Source of the DNA: a virus | Reading direction: 5' to 3' (one strand) | Length of the DNA: 24,664 nucleotides | IMG/VR virus record: IMGVR_UViG_3300044628_000795 | Span: 1 to 24,664 of that record | Shown here: one piece after another, positions 1 through 6,147 of the stretch | How positions within the stretch are numbered: the stretch's first letter is position 1 | Layout: every line of letters begins with the position of its first letter | The notes under the pieces: model-generated | What the model was told of the DNA's origin: nothing | What the model saw: the letters and a program-made list of their open reading frames with translations, nothing else | Databases searched by the model: none | Program-made: the position numbers and the translations under genes

Positions 1-605
1 TTGGCAAACCAGCGATCGGAGAAGGCGCTGTAGGTGCGCCCCAGCCGGGCGCCCTGATCGAGAAACCACGTCTGGCCCCACAGGTCGGCGAGGCCGTTGG
101 GGCTGGGCGTGCCCGTCAGGCCGATGAAGCGGCTGACCTTGCTGTGGGCCACCTTGCCCAAGGCGCCGGCGCGCTTGCTGCCCTGCCGGATCCTGAAGCT
201 CTTGAGCCGGGTGAACTCGTCGGCGATGACGGTCTTGAAGGGCCAGTCCTCGCCCAGCGTCTCCACCAGCCAGACCAGATTATCGTAATTGCAGGCGTAA
301 ATATCGGCTGGGGAACGAATAGCAGACAGCCTCTCCTTGGCGCTCCCGGTGACCACGCTGACGCGCAGGTGCGCGAGGTGCTCCCACTTCGTGACCTCCT
401 CCGGCCACGTCGTGCGCGCCACGCGCAGGGGCGCCAGCACCAGCACCGGGAAGACGTCCTCGACAAGGCTCAGATCGTTGAGAGCCGTCAGGGTGCTGAC
501 CGTCTTGCCGCCGCCCATGGGCATCCAGAGCGCCGCGCGAGGCGTGCTGTAGAGGTGCTGGATGGCCTCGTGCTGGTAGTCGTGCGGGACGAAGGTGCGG
601 GTCAT
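1..605 (-). CDS. SNF2/DEAD-type helicase, N-terminal part (cut by window edge)
   Basis: The reading frame starts at the ATG at 605 and stays open for 201 codons to the left edge, so the C-terminal half is missing. Residues 29-35 read PMGGGKT, a Walker A (motif I). LAPLRVARTTW at 57-67 is motif Ia. ADEF around 128-131 is the Walker B/DExx motif II, and LTGTP at 163-167 is motif III. This order is that of phage SNF2-family superfamily 2 ATPases, which translocate on duplex DNA and in phages are often found beside a VRR-NUC nuclease. The start overlaps the stop of the nuclease gene by 4 bases (ATGA), so the two are probably co-translated. It likely acts in phage replication or recombination together with the nuclease and polymerase. 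The family call is firm; the exact role is inferred. Confidence 0.88.
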   Translation of the reverse strand, partial: MTRTFVPHDYQHEAIQHLYSTPRAALWMPMGGGKTVSTLTALNDLSLVEDVFPVLVLAPLRVARTTWPEEVTKWEHLAHLRVSVVTGSAKERLSAIRSPADIYACNYDNLVWLVETLGEDWPFKTVIADEFTRLKSFRIRQGSKRAGALGKVAHSKVSRFIGLTGTPSPNGLADLWGQTWFLDQGARLGRTYSAFSDRWFA

Positions 606-892
606 GAGCGGCCGCCCCTGACCGCCGCAACAGCAGCCTCGGCCCCCTCCGGGGTGTCCACGACCAGCACGGTGAAGCCATCGGCGCGCAAACGGTCATG
701 CTCCCGTGCCTGCTGCGGCGTGGCCTTCTTGCCGGGCGCCTTCAGCTCGACGAAGGCCATCAGCGGGCCGGGCCACCAGATCAACCGATCTGGAGCGCCG
801 CGCCTGCCGATCCACGAGAGCTTGCGTATGCGGCCGCCGGTCGCCAGCACGCACTTCTTGAGGTAGGCCTCGATCTTGCCCTCGGGGGTCAA
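602..892 (-). CDS. VRR-NUC domain nuclease
   Basis: The protein has 96 residues, the normal size of a stand-alone phage VRR-NUC (PD-(D/E)XK-like) protein. The catalytic pattern is visible: GAPD with Asp35, then VELKAPG with Glu49 and Lys51, then TPQQ near 58-61, and a hydrophobic strand FTVLVVD. The family comprises structure-selective nucleases, and in phages it travels with an SNF2 helicase, as here. The start is a TTG at 892 that overlaps the stop of the upstream gene (TTGA). No ATG lies at the correct place, and conservation of the MTPEGKIEAYL-type N-terminus supports the TTG. It is coupled downstream to the helicase. A role in processing branched replication or recombination intermediates is inferred from the family. 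Confidence 0.85.
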   Translation of the reverse strand: MTPEGKIEAYLKKCVLATGGRIRKLSWIGRRGAPDRLIWWPGPLMAFVELKAPGKKATPQQAREHDRLRADGFTVLVVDTPEGAEAAVAAVRGGRS

Positions 893-1161
893 GGTTTTCC
901 CGCGAGGCCGCAGTAACCCCTAGTCTCGCCCTCTTCGTCGCTAGCCCATCGCCACGCCATGCAGTCCCCGGCTACACACTCAACACCTGAGATGCGGGTA
1001 ACCTCATCTTCTTGCGCCAGTCTGTTGAAAGACGATGTCGCAACGTAGGCATCGTGGGTAATAGGATCGTTGCGCGCCTCGTCAGACTGCGCTTTGCCCG
1101 TCCTCACCCGCGAGAAAGGGCACCACATCAAACAGGCATCACTCTCTTCCATGTATCTCAT
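889..1161 (-). CDS. Hypothetical protein, Cys/Trp-rich C-terminus
   Basis: This 90-residue protein starts at the ATG at 1161 with a good ribosome site (GGAAGGA, about 7 bases upstream). It ends in TTGA overlap with the VRR-NUC gene. The C-terminal half has a compact cysteine pattern: GVECVAGDCMAWRW followed by RGYCGLAGKP, with a further CLMWCPF near residues 10-16. Such a C-x4-C ... GYCGLAG arrangement suggests a small metal-binding fold, but I do not recognise a named family. It lies between the DNA polymerase and the nuclease, so it belongs to the replication transcript. No function can be assigned. Confidence 0.75.
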   Translation of the reverse strand: MRYMEESDACLMWCPFSRVRTGKAQSDEARNDPITHDAYVATSSFNRLAQEDEVTRISGVECVAGDCMAWRWASDEEGETRGYCGLAGKP

Positions 1162-1164
1162 CTT

Positions 1165-3108
1165 CTAGTCCTTCCTGTATCGGTTGCACTCAAACCCTGC
1201 GGCGGCCAGTGGCAGACCCAGCGACCAGCCGGGGCCCTTGGCCATTAAAGCCGACAGGCCCTCCGCAGAGTATGCAGGGTCGTCGGGTGTCTCAGTGATC
1301 AGCTCATCGTGCACATGCAGGCAGACGTCGTAGCCAGCCTTCTCGGCCAGCGCCATGCCGTGCGCCAGCACGTCGCGCGCCGTGGCCTGCACGATATTCT
1401 CCACGAGCTTGCCGCCGTAGGTCTCGAGCGTCTCCCACTTGCGCGTGTACTGATTGACGCCCGAGTATGTGATCTTGTCGCTCTCGTTCTCGCAGGCGTC
1501 GGGGTAGCACAGGTAGCGCCCTGACGGCAGGCGGATGCGCAGCCAGCCGTCCTCGACGTCGAGCATCAGGTCGCGCACTTGGCGCTTCTCGCTCCTGTCG
1601 CGCAGCACTTGGCGAGCGGCGAACTCGACGTCGTACCAGAAAGACACCACGGACTTGTGCGCCTTGCGCCACGCCTTGACGATCGGCGTCACCTCGTCCT
1701 CGGCCTTCTCAATGCCATACAGGCGCGCCATCGTCGCGAAGGCGCCGACGCCGCCCTGATAGCCCAGCGCCAGCTCCATGATCTTGCCGAGCTGGCGCAT
1801 CATGCCGTCGCCCGTCTTCTTGTTGTCTATCACCTGCTCCGGTGTGACGCTGAACGAGCGGCTGTAGGCCAGAACGTACAAATCATGCCCAACGCCGCGG
1901 TCGAAGGCGGTGAAGGCGTCAGTCTTCCAGTCCTCGCCCGCCAGCCACGCCAGCACGCGCCCCTCGATGTTGCTCAAGTCGGCGATCACCAGCTTGCGCC
2001 CGGCGGGCGCGATCAGGCAGCCGCGCACGGCGGAGGCGCACAGCTCCATGACGTTGCCGACCACCAGATCCTCGCAGTCGGCCTTCATGGCGGCGATGCC
2101 CATCTCGATGACGTCATGCTTGAGCGTCGGGCGCGGCAGGTTCTGGGGCTGGAACAGGCGACCGCCCCAGCGTCCGGTGCGGGCGGCGCCGCAGAACTGC
2201 AGCGTGCCGCGCAGGCGGCCGTCGGCAGACGTGCCATTGACCAGCACGGTGTACTTGGCCGGGGACGTGGCGCTGGCCTGCTGGCGGATCTCCAGCAGCT
2301 CTCGCACGGCCGGGTCCAGATCACCCTTCAGGGCCGCCGTCACGGTGCCCTTGGTCATGTTCTCGGGGATGTAGTCGTACTCGCTCGCCAGATACGCCAT
2401 CAGCTTGTCGCGCTGCGTCAGGGAGCCCACGACGCCTCCCGTGGCGGCCTTGGCGCGATCGGCCAGATCAGCGCCGGCGCGGGCGGCGGCGCGCAGGGCG
2501 GCGCGCGCCAGATCCAGATCCACTGCCACGCCACGGTCATTGATCTTCTGGTCTAGGATCCAGAGGCTGCGCTCGGCGGGCGTCGTGTTCCAGACGGGCA
2601 GGCGCTTGTGAACCTCGCGCATGGCCTCGACGTCCAGCCGGGCGTATTCGACGAACTCGGCCCAGTCCTCGGGGTGCGTCTCGGCAGTCGCCCGGCGCAG
2701 CTTCATGTTCTTGGGGCGCGGCTTGGTGAAGAGCTGGATCAGCTTCTTGCCGCGCTTGTCCTTGGCCTTGTCCGTCGGCACGCCGAGGATGTCGCAGAGC
2801 TGGCCCAGCGAGCCCGGCAGGCCGTGCGCCAGCGCCTGCACCATCGTGTCGGCAACGCGCGCGACGGGTACGCGCACATTGTTGTGAGCCAGCACGGTGC
2901 GGTCAAAGGCGCTGTTGTGGATCACGACGGTGTCGGCCTCGTCGATCAGCTCCTGCAGATAGTCCAGCTCCGGGCCCATGACGGCGACGGGGTTGTCGTC
3001 TATCGCCACGGCGACCAGCAGCACCTGCGCCTTCTCGGCGTAGGCGTGCGTGCCGTGCGTTATCGGCACGTCGCTGAACGTCTCAAGGTCGAGATACAGG
3101 GTGGTCAT
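1165..3108 (-). CDS. Family A DNA polymerase with 3'-5' exonuclease
   Basis: The protein has 647 residues from the ATG at 3108. A TTG 12 bases upstream would lengthen it, but that TTG lies inside the ribosome-site motif TTGGGACAACC, so ATG is preferred. The exonuclease domain comes first: YLDLET (Asp7, Glu9, Exo I), VIHNSAFDRTVL (Exo II) and YARLDVEAM (Exo III). The polymerase domain follows: motif A ADLSNIEGRVLAWL near residue 378, motif B R-Q-L-GK-I-MELALGYQ with the O-helix Arg/Lys/Tyr pattern, and motif C HVHDEL near residue 600. There is no 5'-nuclease domain, as in T7-type replicative polymerases. It is the probable replicase of this phage. It follows a 139-base intergenic region carrying interlocked inverted repeats. 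Confidence 0.96.
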   Translation of the reverse strand: MTTLYLDLETFSDVPITHGTHAYAEKAQVLLVAVAIDDNPVAVMGPELDYLQELIDEADTVVIHNSAFDRTVLAHNNVRVPVARVADTMVQALAHGLPGSLGQLCDILGVPTDKAKDKRGKKLIQLFTKPRPKNMKLRRATAETHPEDWAEFVEYARLDVEAMREVHKRLPVWNTTPAERSLWILDQKINDRGVAVDLDLARAALRAAARAGADLADRAKAATGGVVGSLTQRDKLMAYLASEYDYIPENMTKGTVTAALKGDLDPAVRELLEIRQQASATSPAKYTVLVNGTSADGRLRGTLQFCGAARTGRWGGRLFQPQNLPRPTLKHDVIEMGIAAMKADCEDLVVGNVMELCASAVRGCLIAPAGRKLVIADLSNIEGRVLAWLAGEDWKTDAFTAFDRGVGHDLYVLAYSRSFSVTPEQVIDNKKTGDGMMRQLGKIMELALGYQGGVGAFATMARLYGIEKAEDEVTPIVKAWRKAHKSVVSFWYDVEFAARQVLRDRSEKRQVRDLMLDVEDGWLRIRLPSGRYLCYPDACENESDKITYSGVNQYTRKWETLETYGGKLVENIVQATARDVLAHGMALAEKAGYDVCLHVHDELITETPDDPAYSAEGLSALMAKGPGWSLGLPLAAAGFECNRYRKD

Positions 3109-3247
3109 AGGTTGTCCCAATTCTCCCCTTCGGTGAGGCGCCCACCACCAGCCCTACGGGGGAGGGTGGGACAACCATTTCGGAAAGGCAGCGGACGCCT
3201 CGCCGAAGGAGAGACCCCGGCAGCCGTGAAGCCGCCGGGGCTTATTC
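3109..3247. repeat. Intergenic region with interlocked inverted repeats and hairpin
   Basis: This gap between gapR and the polymerase gene holds three paired elements. Pair 1 is 3110-3119 with 3167-3176, a perfect 10-bp match. Pair 2 is 3123-3140 with 3196-3213, 16 of 18 matching. The arms alternate (1, 2, 1', 2'), so both pairs cannot form as simple nested hairpins; they would give a pseudoknot-like RNA or alternative structures. A third hairpin at 3215-3240 has a 7-bp CCCCGGC/GCCGGGG stem but no convincing T run. No promoter with good consensus is visible. The region probably controls expression of the polymerase gene. Confidence 0.6.
3110..3118 (-). promoter_or_regulatory. Leader motif GGGACAACC before DNA polymerase
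   Basis: On the - strand this reads TTGGGACAACCTATG. The GGGA core is a usable Shine-Dalgarno, and CAACC is an extension shared with other early genes. It decides the ATG at 3108 as the start. The same ten bases, TGGGACAACC, recur in inverted orientation at 3167-3176. Confidence 0.65.
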
Positions 3248-3505
3248 CTAGATCAGATCAAGGCCGATGGCGTGCGCGTAAAGGTCAAGCATCGCCTGTG
3301 CCTCCTTGCGCTTGTCCTCGTCCAGTTTACGCAAGGCGACGATCTTGCGGAGCGTCTTGGCGTCGAAGCCATTGCCCTTCGCCTCGGCGTACACATCCTT
3401 GATGTCCGCCGTGACGTTCTTCTTCTCGTCCTCGAGGCGCTCTATGCGCTCGACGACGGTGCGAAGCTGATCGCCAGCGACGCTGTTGTGCCCGACGACA
3501 GTCAT
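3248..3505 (-). CDS. gapR: GapR-like nucleoid-associated protein (DUF2312)
   Basis: The 85-residue protein starts at the ATG at 3505, which shares one base with the stop of the DUF2815 gene (TGATG). An upstream in-frame extension is rejected because it lies inside the other coding frame. The core [17 protein letters not shown] ... [17 protein letters not shown] ... LRKIVALRK is the signature of the DUF2312/GapR family: a long coiled helix followed by the conserved AKGNGFD segment. Family knowledge: GapR of Caulobacter clamps overtwisted DNA ahead of forks and transcription and stimulates topoisomerases. Here it sits between the ssDNA-binding protein and the polymerase, so a role in supporting phage fork movement, or in taking over host chromosome organisation, is a reasonable inference. 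The family assignment is strong. Confidence 0.92.
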   Translation of the reverse strand: MTVVGHNSVAGDQLRTVVERIERLEDEKKNVTADIKDVYAEAKGNGFDAKTLRKIVALRKLDEDKRKEAQAMLDLYAHAIGLDLI

Positions 3506-4071
3506 CAGACCAGATCCTCCTCGGCCTGCGCCAAATCGGCGAAGGCGTTGTCGGTGGCCACGGACGGGCCGCCGAAGTTCTCGCCGTCGTTGGCAAACAT
3601 CACGCCCTGCAGCGTGCAGTTGATGCGCCGGCCCCACTTGTTGTCCTGCGCCCAGATGTCGACGAGGGCGTGGACGTAGCAGCCGGAGTAGATCAGGCTC
3701 TCGATGTCGCGCGAGCTCTCCAGCTTGACGTTGGCCTTGTTGTAGACCGTCGGGCGGCTCTTGGAATTGCGCGCCGACAGGTAGTGCATGCCCTCGAAAC
3801 CGGCATAGGTCTCGCCGGACTTCTTGTTGCGGTAGGGCGCCTCGACATAGGCAACCTTCTTATCTTCCGTCAACAACTTGATTACGTCGGCGGACTTGTC
3901 CTTCCACTGCTCCTTGGCAGCGGCAGTGATGGCATCCTTGATCGCCTTGGCCTGCTCGGACTTGGGCTGGATGATGAACTTGGCCTGATATGCGGGCTCG
4001 CCATCACCGAAGGCTTCCGGTTCAGCAAGAGCCGGGAACGAGATACGGACATTCTTGATACGGATTTGCAT
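3505..4071 (-). CDS. DUF2815 ssDNA-binding protein
   Basis: The protein has 188 residues. ATG at 4071 is chosen over a TTG at 4086 because that TTG forms part of the ribosome site (GGAGAA, about 8 bases before the ATG). The sequence begins with an OB-fold-like strand, [20 protein letters not shown], and continues with [22 protein letters not shown]. It has the conserved [23 protein letters not shown] block and the VYSGCYVHA-like strand ([14 protein letters not shown]), all typical of DUF2815. Family knowledge: DUF2815 proteins (such as Enc34 of an enterobacterial phage) bind single-stranded DNA with an OB fold. The acidic tail [10 protein letters not shown] resembles SSB C-termini that recruit partners. 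It is adjacent to DUF2800 and the polymerase, the usual phage arrangement. Confidence 0.93.
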   Translation of the reverse strand: MQIRIKNVRISFPALAEPEAFGDGEPAYQAKFIIQPKSEQAKAIKDAITAAAKEQWKDKSADVIKLLTEDKKVAYVEAPYRNKKSGETYAGFEGMHYLSARNSKSRPTVYNKANVKLESSRDIESLIYSGCYVHALVDIWAQDNKWGRRINCTLQGVMFANDGENFGGPSVATDNAFADLAQAEEDLV

Positions 4072-4096
4072 TTCGTAGTTCTCCAATTAGCAGTTT

Positions 4097-5269
4097 TCAG
4101 TCTGCAGTTAATCTGGCGAGGACATCCTCGTCAGAGTTTGAGACGGCCAGTGCTGGCCGCCTATCAGTGGCGGGTGCCACCGATGGTTTGCCGTCGCCGC
4201 GAGAGGTCAGTGCCTCAACCTTCTCCCAGCGTCCGGGGTTGGACTTCAAGAGCTTCTCCGCCTTGGTGGGCGAGATCAGCTTGAAATCATACATCTCTTC
4301 CTTCTTGAAGCGGAAGCTCTTAAACAGCTTCTCCACCTCGTCCTCGTTCGTCCACGCGCGGTTGCCGCGCCTGCCCTCGACCAGCTTGAAGCCGGCCACG
4401 GCCTCGCCCGCCAGCAGGCGGCGCTCGACCTCGGCGCGGATGGCCTTGCACCACTGCTCGACCAGCTCGACGCGCTGCATGGCCTGAGAGAGCTCGTCCT
4501 CCTCGGCCACCGCCAGATCCGCGAAGTCGGACGGGCTGGCGATGCCGCCGACGGTGTCGCTGATCTCGGCCTTCAGAGCCGGGCACGTCGCCTTGGCCTT
4601 GCAGAAGCGGCACTGCTTCTCGCCCGGCTCAAGGCGCGGGTTGCTGTGATCGAGCGCCTCAATGGCGGCAAGGCGCGCGTTCTCGCGGAACTCCTCCAGC
4701 TTGGCGGCCGGGATCGACCACTCGCTGACGTGGTTCAGGCGCGGCTGGTGGACGACCATGACGATCTCTTGGAAGTCGCCCAGAACGTCGTAGTCGTGCA
4801 GGGCGCCCAGCGCGTAAAGCTGAAGCTGCTCGTTCTCCGTGGCGTCCACCTTCACGCCCATGCCGTACTTCAGGTCGATGACGGTAATACGGTCAGGATG
4901 GATGACGATGGCATCGGACGTGCCCGTGCTATTCGGCACGCCGATGGCCTCGCTGAAGTTGACGCGGCGCTCGACCAGAAGCTGGCCGCCTTCCGCGTAC
5001 TCCCGCACCAGCTTGCAGTAGTCGTTGACGTGGCGCGCCATCTCGGCGGTGACGGTGAAGTCGAAGCCGTCGACGGTGATGGTGTCGCCGATCACGGCCT
5101 CGGCGTTGGCGTCCAGCTCAAGACATTTCGACGCCAGCTCGTGCGCCGCCGTGCCCTCGGCGGCGTACTTGCTGGAGGTGTCGGGCATGCCGCTCTCGGC
5201 GGCGATGCTGCCCGGACAGCGCATCCAGCGATGCGCGCCCGAGGGCGACAGGACGGAGTGATGCGCCAT
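4097..5269 (-). CDS. DUF2800 PD-(D/E)XK nuclease (Cas4/AddB-like)
   Basis: The protein has 390 residues. The N-terminus HSVLSPSGAHRWMRCPGS with Cys18 and the following EGTAAHELASKCLE (conserved Glu/His) match DUF2800. The nuclease core is VIDLKYGMGVKVDATENEQLQLYALGA near residue 130, giving the D ... xDLKYG catalytic residues and the QLQLYA helix of RecB-type nucleases. A cluster CRFCKAKATC near residue 216, together with Cys18, would provide the four ligands of a Cas4/AddB-type iron-sulphur cluster. The gene starts at the ATG at 5269, two bases after the stop of the previous gene, and precedes the DUF2815 gene. It is probably a replication or recombination exonuclease working with the ssDNA-binding protein; the reaction itself is inferred. 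Confidence 0.92.
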   Translation of the reverse strand: MAHHSVLSPSGAHRWMRCPGSIAAESGMPDTSSKYAAEGTAAHELASKCLELDANAEAVIGDTITVDGFDFTVTAEMARHVNDYCKLVREYAEGGQLLVERRVNFSEAIGVPNSTGTSDAIVIHPDRITVIDLKYGMGVKVDATENEQLQLYALGALHDYDVLGDFQEIVMVVHQPRLNHVSEWSIPAAKLEEFRENARLAAIEALDHSNPRLEPGEKQCRFCKAKATCPALKAEISDTVGGIASPSDFADLAVAEEDELSQAMQRVELVEQWCKAIRAEVERRLLAGEAVAGFKLVEGRRGNRAWTNEDEVEKLFKSFRFKKEEMYDFKLISPTKAEKLLKSNPGRWEKVEALTSRGDGKPSVAPATDRRPALAVSNSDEDVLARLTAD

Positions 5270-5271
5270 GC

Positions 5272-5670
5272 TCAGTTGCCCATCGCCTTGTTGACGGCGT
5301 CGACCAGCTCGCCGTAGCGCGAGGCCTCCAGCTCCGATGCGCTCTTGACGCCGAACGTCGCCAGCAGCTCACGGACGTCGTCGCGGCTTTTCGCGGCGAC
5401 CATCTTCAGGACCAGCGGGGCGACCTCGGTCTTGTAGTCATAGACGCGCGCGTCCGGTTCAGGCTTCGGCGCGGGTTCAGGCTTCGGCGCGGGTTCAGGC
5501 GTCGGTTCAGCTTTCACCTCGGGCGCCGGTGCGGGCAAGTTGATCTCGCTGGCCTCGACGCGCAGCACGTCGAACGTGCTGGGCAGACCCTTGAGCTGCG
5601 ACGCCAGAGCGGCCAGCTTGCCGCTCAGTTCGTTGATAGTCGCGGCGGATACTTCTACGCGGTACGTCAT
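5272..5670 (-). CDS. Hypothetical two-domain protein with Pro/Glu/Lys linker
   Basis: This is a 132-residue protein with three parts. Residues 1-45 form a helix-rich N-terminus (TINELSGKLAALASQLKGL). Residues 46-75 are a PEPAPKPEPAPKPEP-type linker. The C-terminal segment, about 55 residues, has the pattern VLKMVAAKSRDDVRELLATFGVKSASEL ... YGELVDAVNKAM. Similar C-termini occur in many phage early proteins of unknown function. The linker is encoded by two exact 18-bp tandem repeats (5461-5496). ATG at 5670 follows the GGGACAACC leader motif and overlaps the stop of the coiled-coil gene (ATGA). Its position just before DUF2800 suggests a replication accessory protein; no function is assigned. 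Confidence 0.8.
   Translation of the reverse strand: MTYRVEVSAATINELSGKLAALASQLKGLPSTFDVLRVEASEINLPAPAPEVKAEPTPEPAPKPEPAPKPEPDARVYDYKTEVAPLVLKMVAAKSRDDVRELLATFGVKSASELEASRYGELVDAVNKAMGN
5461..5496 (-). repeat. Two exact 18-bp tandem repeats in a linker
   Basis: Positions 5461-5478 and 5479-5496 are identical (unit aggcttcggcgcgggttc on the + strand) and encode the repeated PEPAPK linker. A partial third copy follows at 5497. It is a simple coding repeat that may vary in copy number between relatives. Confidence 0.9.
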
Positions 5671-5924
5671 GTCGGTTGTCCCTCTCCAAGCTGTCTCATC
5701 AGTGCGGAAATGTCGGCCTCGCGATCGGCAATGTCGTCTTCGAGATTGGCGATCTCGCGCTTCAGGTCGTCGATCGTGTCTTGCTGATCGGCCAGCTTCT
5801 CATCCAGCGCAACGGCGTCTTCAAGGCGCTCGGCCAGAACGATGCACAGCTCGTGCTCACTGTCCTTGCCCTCGTCGATCAGGTAGCCGTCCGACATGGC
5901 GCGGTAATAGGTTCTGTCTTTCAT
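5667..5924 (-). CDS. Small coiled-coil protein
   Basis: The protein has 85 residues from the ATG at 5924. The longer frame upstream (to 6074) is rejected because it overlaps the 50-residue gene and has no ribosome site. The N-terminal third (KDRTYYRAMSDGYLIDEG) is unlike any family I know. From about residue 35 to the end the protein is a heptad-rich acidic coiled coil with leucine, isoleucine and aspartate spacing (LADQQDTIDDLKREIANLEDDIADREADISALMRQL, described by its pattern only). It probably dimerises or binds a partner. The last codons, GQPT, are read from the leader motif GGGACAACC that serves the next gene, so the motif is coding and regulatory at once. Confidence 0.75.
   Translation of the reverse strand: MKDRTYYRAMSDGYLIDEGKDSEHELCIVLAERLEDAVALDEKLADQQDTIDDLKREIANLEDDIADREADISALMRQLGEGQPT
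5674..5682 (-). promoter_or_regulatory. Leader motif GGGACAACC before the linker protein
   Basis: Read on the - strand as GAGAGGGACAACCGACATG. It provides the ribosome site for the ATG at 5670 while lying in the last codons of the upstream coiled-coil gene. Confidence 0.65.
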
Positions 5925-5925
5925 G

Positions 5926-6078
5926 TTAAAAGTTCCATGCTTTGGCGTTGTACTGCGCGGCGATAGCGCGAGCTTCGCGCTTGCCGGGTACGCTATAGAC
6001 AGCGCCGCCGATGGGGCGGTTGCTGTCAGTGATGCGCAGCTCGTATCCGTTCTTGATCTTGGTGATATGTGCAAACAT
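5926..6078 (-). CDS. Small hypothetical protein (50 aa)
   Basis: The ATG at 6078 follows AAGGGACAACCA, a strong ribosome site, and the frame ends one base before the next start. The protein is short and basic-to-neutral: MFAHITKIKNGYEL, then RITDSNRPIGG, then a C-terminal helix KREARAIAAQYNAKAW. The layout suggests a small strand-strand-helix fold, similar in look to many tiny phage early proteins that modulate host factors. It is the first gene after a promoter-like intergenic region with three TTGCAA half-sites. No family is recognised. Confidence 0.75.
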   Translation of the reverse strand: MFAHITKIKNGYELRITDSNRPIGGAVYSVPGKREARAIAAQYNAKAWNF

Positions 6079-6079
6079 T

Positions 6080-6088
6080 GGTTGTCCC
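6080..6088 (-). promoter_or_regulatory. Leader motif GGGACAACC before the 50-aa gene
   Basis: Read on the - strand as CTAAGGGACAACCAATG. It sets the ATG at 6078 as start. Confidence 0.65.
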
Positions 6089-6105
6089 TTAGTTAGTGTC
6101 CGCTC

Positions 6106-6134
6106 TAGATATACCTGCAATCACCCGATTGCAA
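6106..6134 (-). promoter_or_regulatory. Putative leftward promoter with TTGCAA -35
   Basis: On the - strand TTGCAA (6134-6129) is followed after 17 bases by TATCTA (6111-6106), with TATATC overlapping two bases upstream. The match to sigma70 is modest. The -35 is part of the operator-like repeat at 6116-6147. Confidence 0.35.
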
Positions 6135-6147
6135 GCCCCTATTTGCA
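6116..6147. promoter_or_regulatory. Double operator-like repeat TGCAA-N8-TTGCA
   Basis: There are two overlapping dyads: 6116-6133 (TGCAA, 8 bases, TTGCA) and 6130-6147 (TGCAA, 8 bases, TTGCA), sharing the central TTGCAA. The repeat straddles the last codons of the primase gene and the putative promoter of the 50-aa gene. The same dyad occurs at 10457-10474 and, with one mismatch, at 13635-13652. A dimeric repressor is the likely ligand. Confidence 0.55.

Noticed and set aside
1579-2556. 325-codon + strand frame opposite the DNA polymerase
   Set aside because: Mirror frame with Ala/Gly/His/Arg bias; the polymerase frame has all exonuclease and polymerase motifs.
3215-3240. Intrinsic terminator before the polymerase gene
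   Set aside because: The stem is GC-rich but no T run follows on the - strand, and it would cut the polymerase from its operon. It is kept only as a hairpin.
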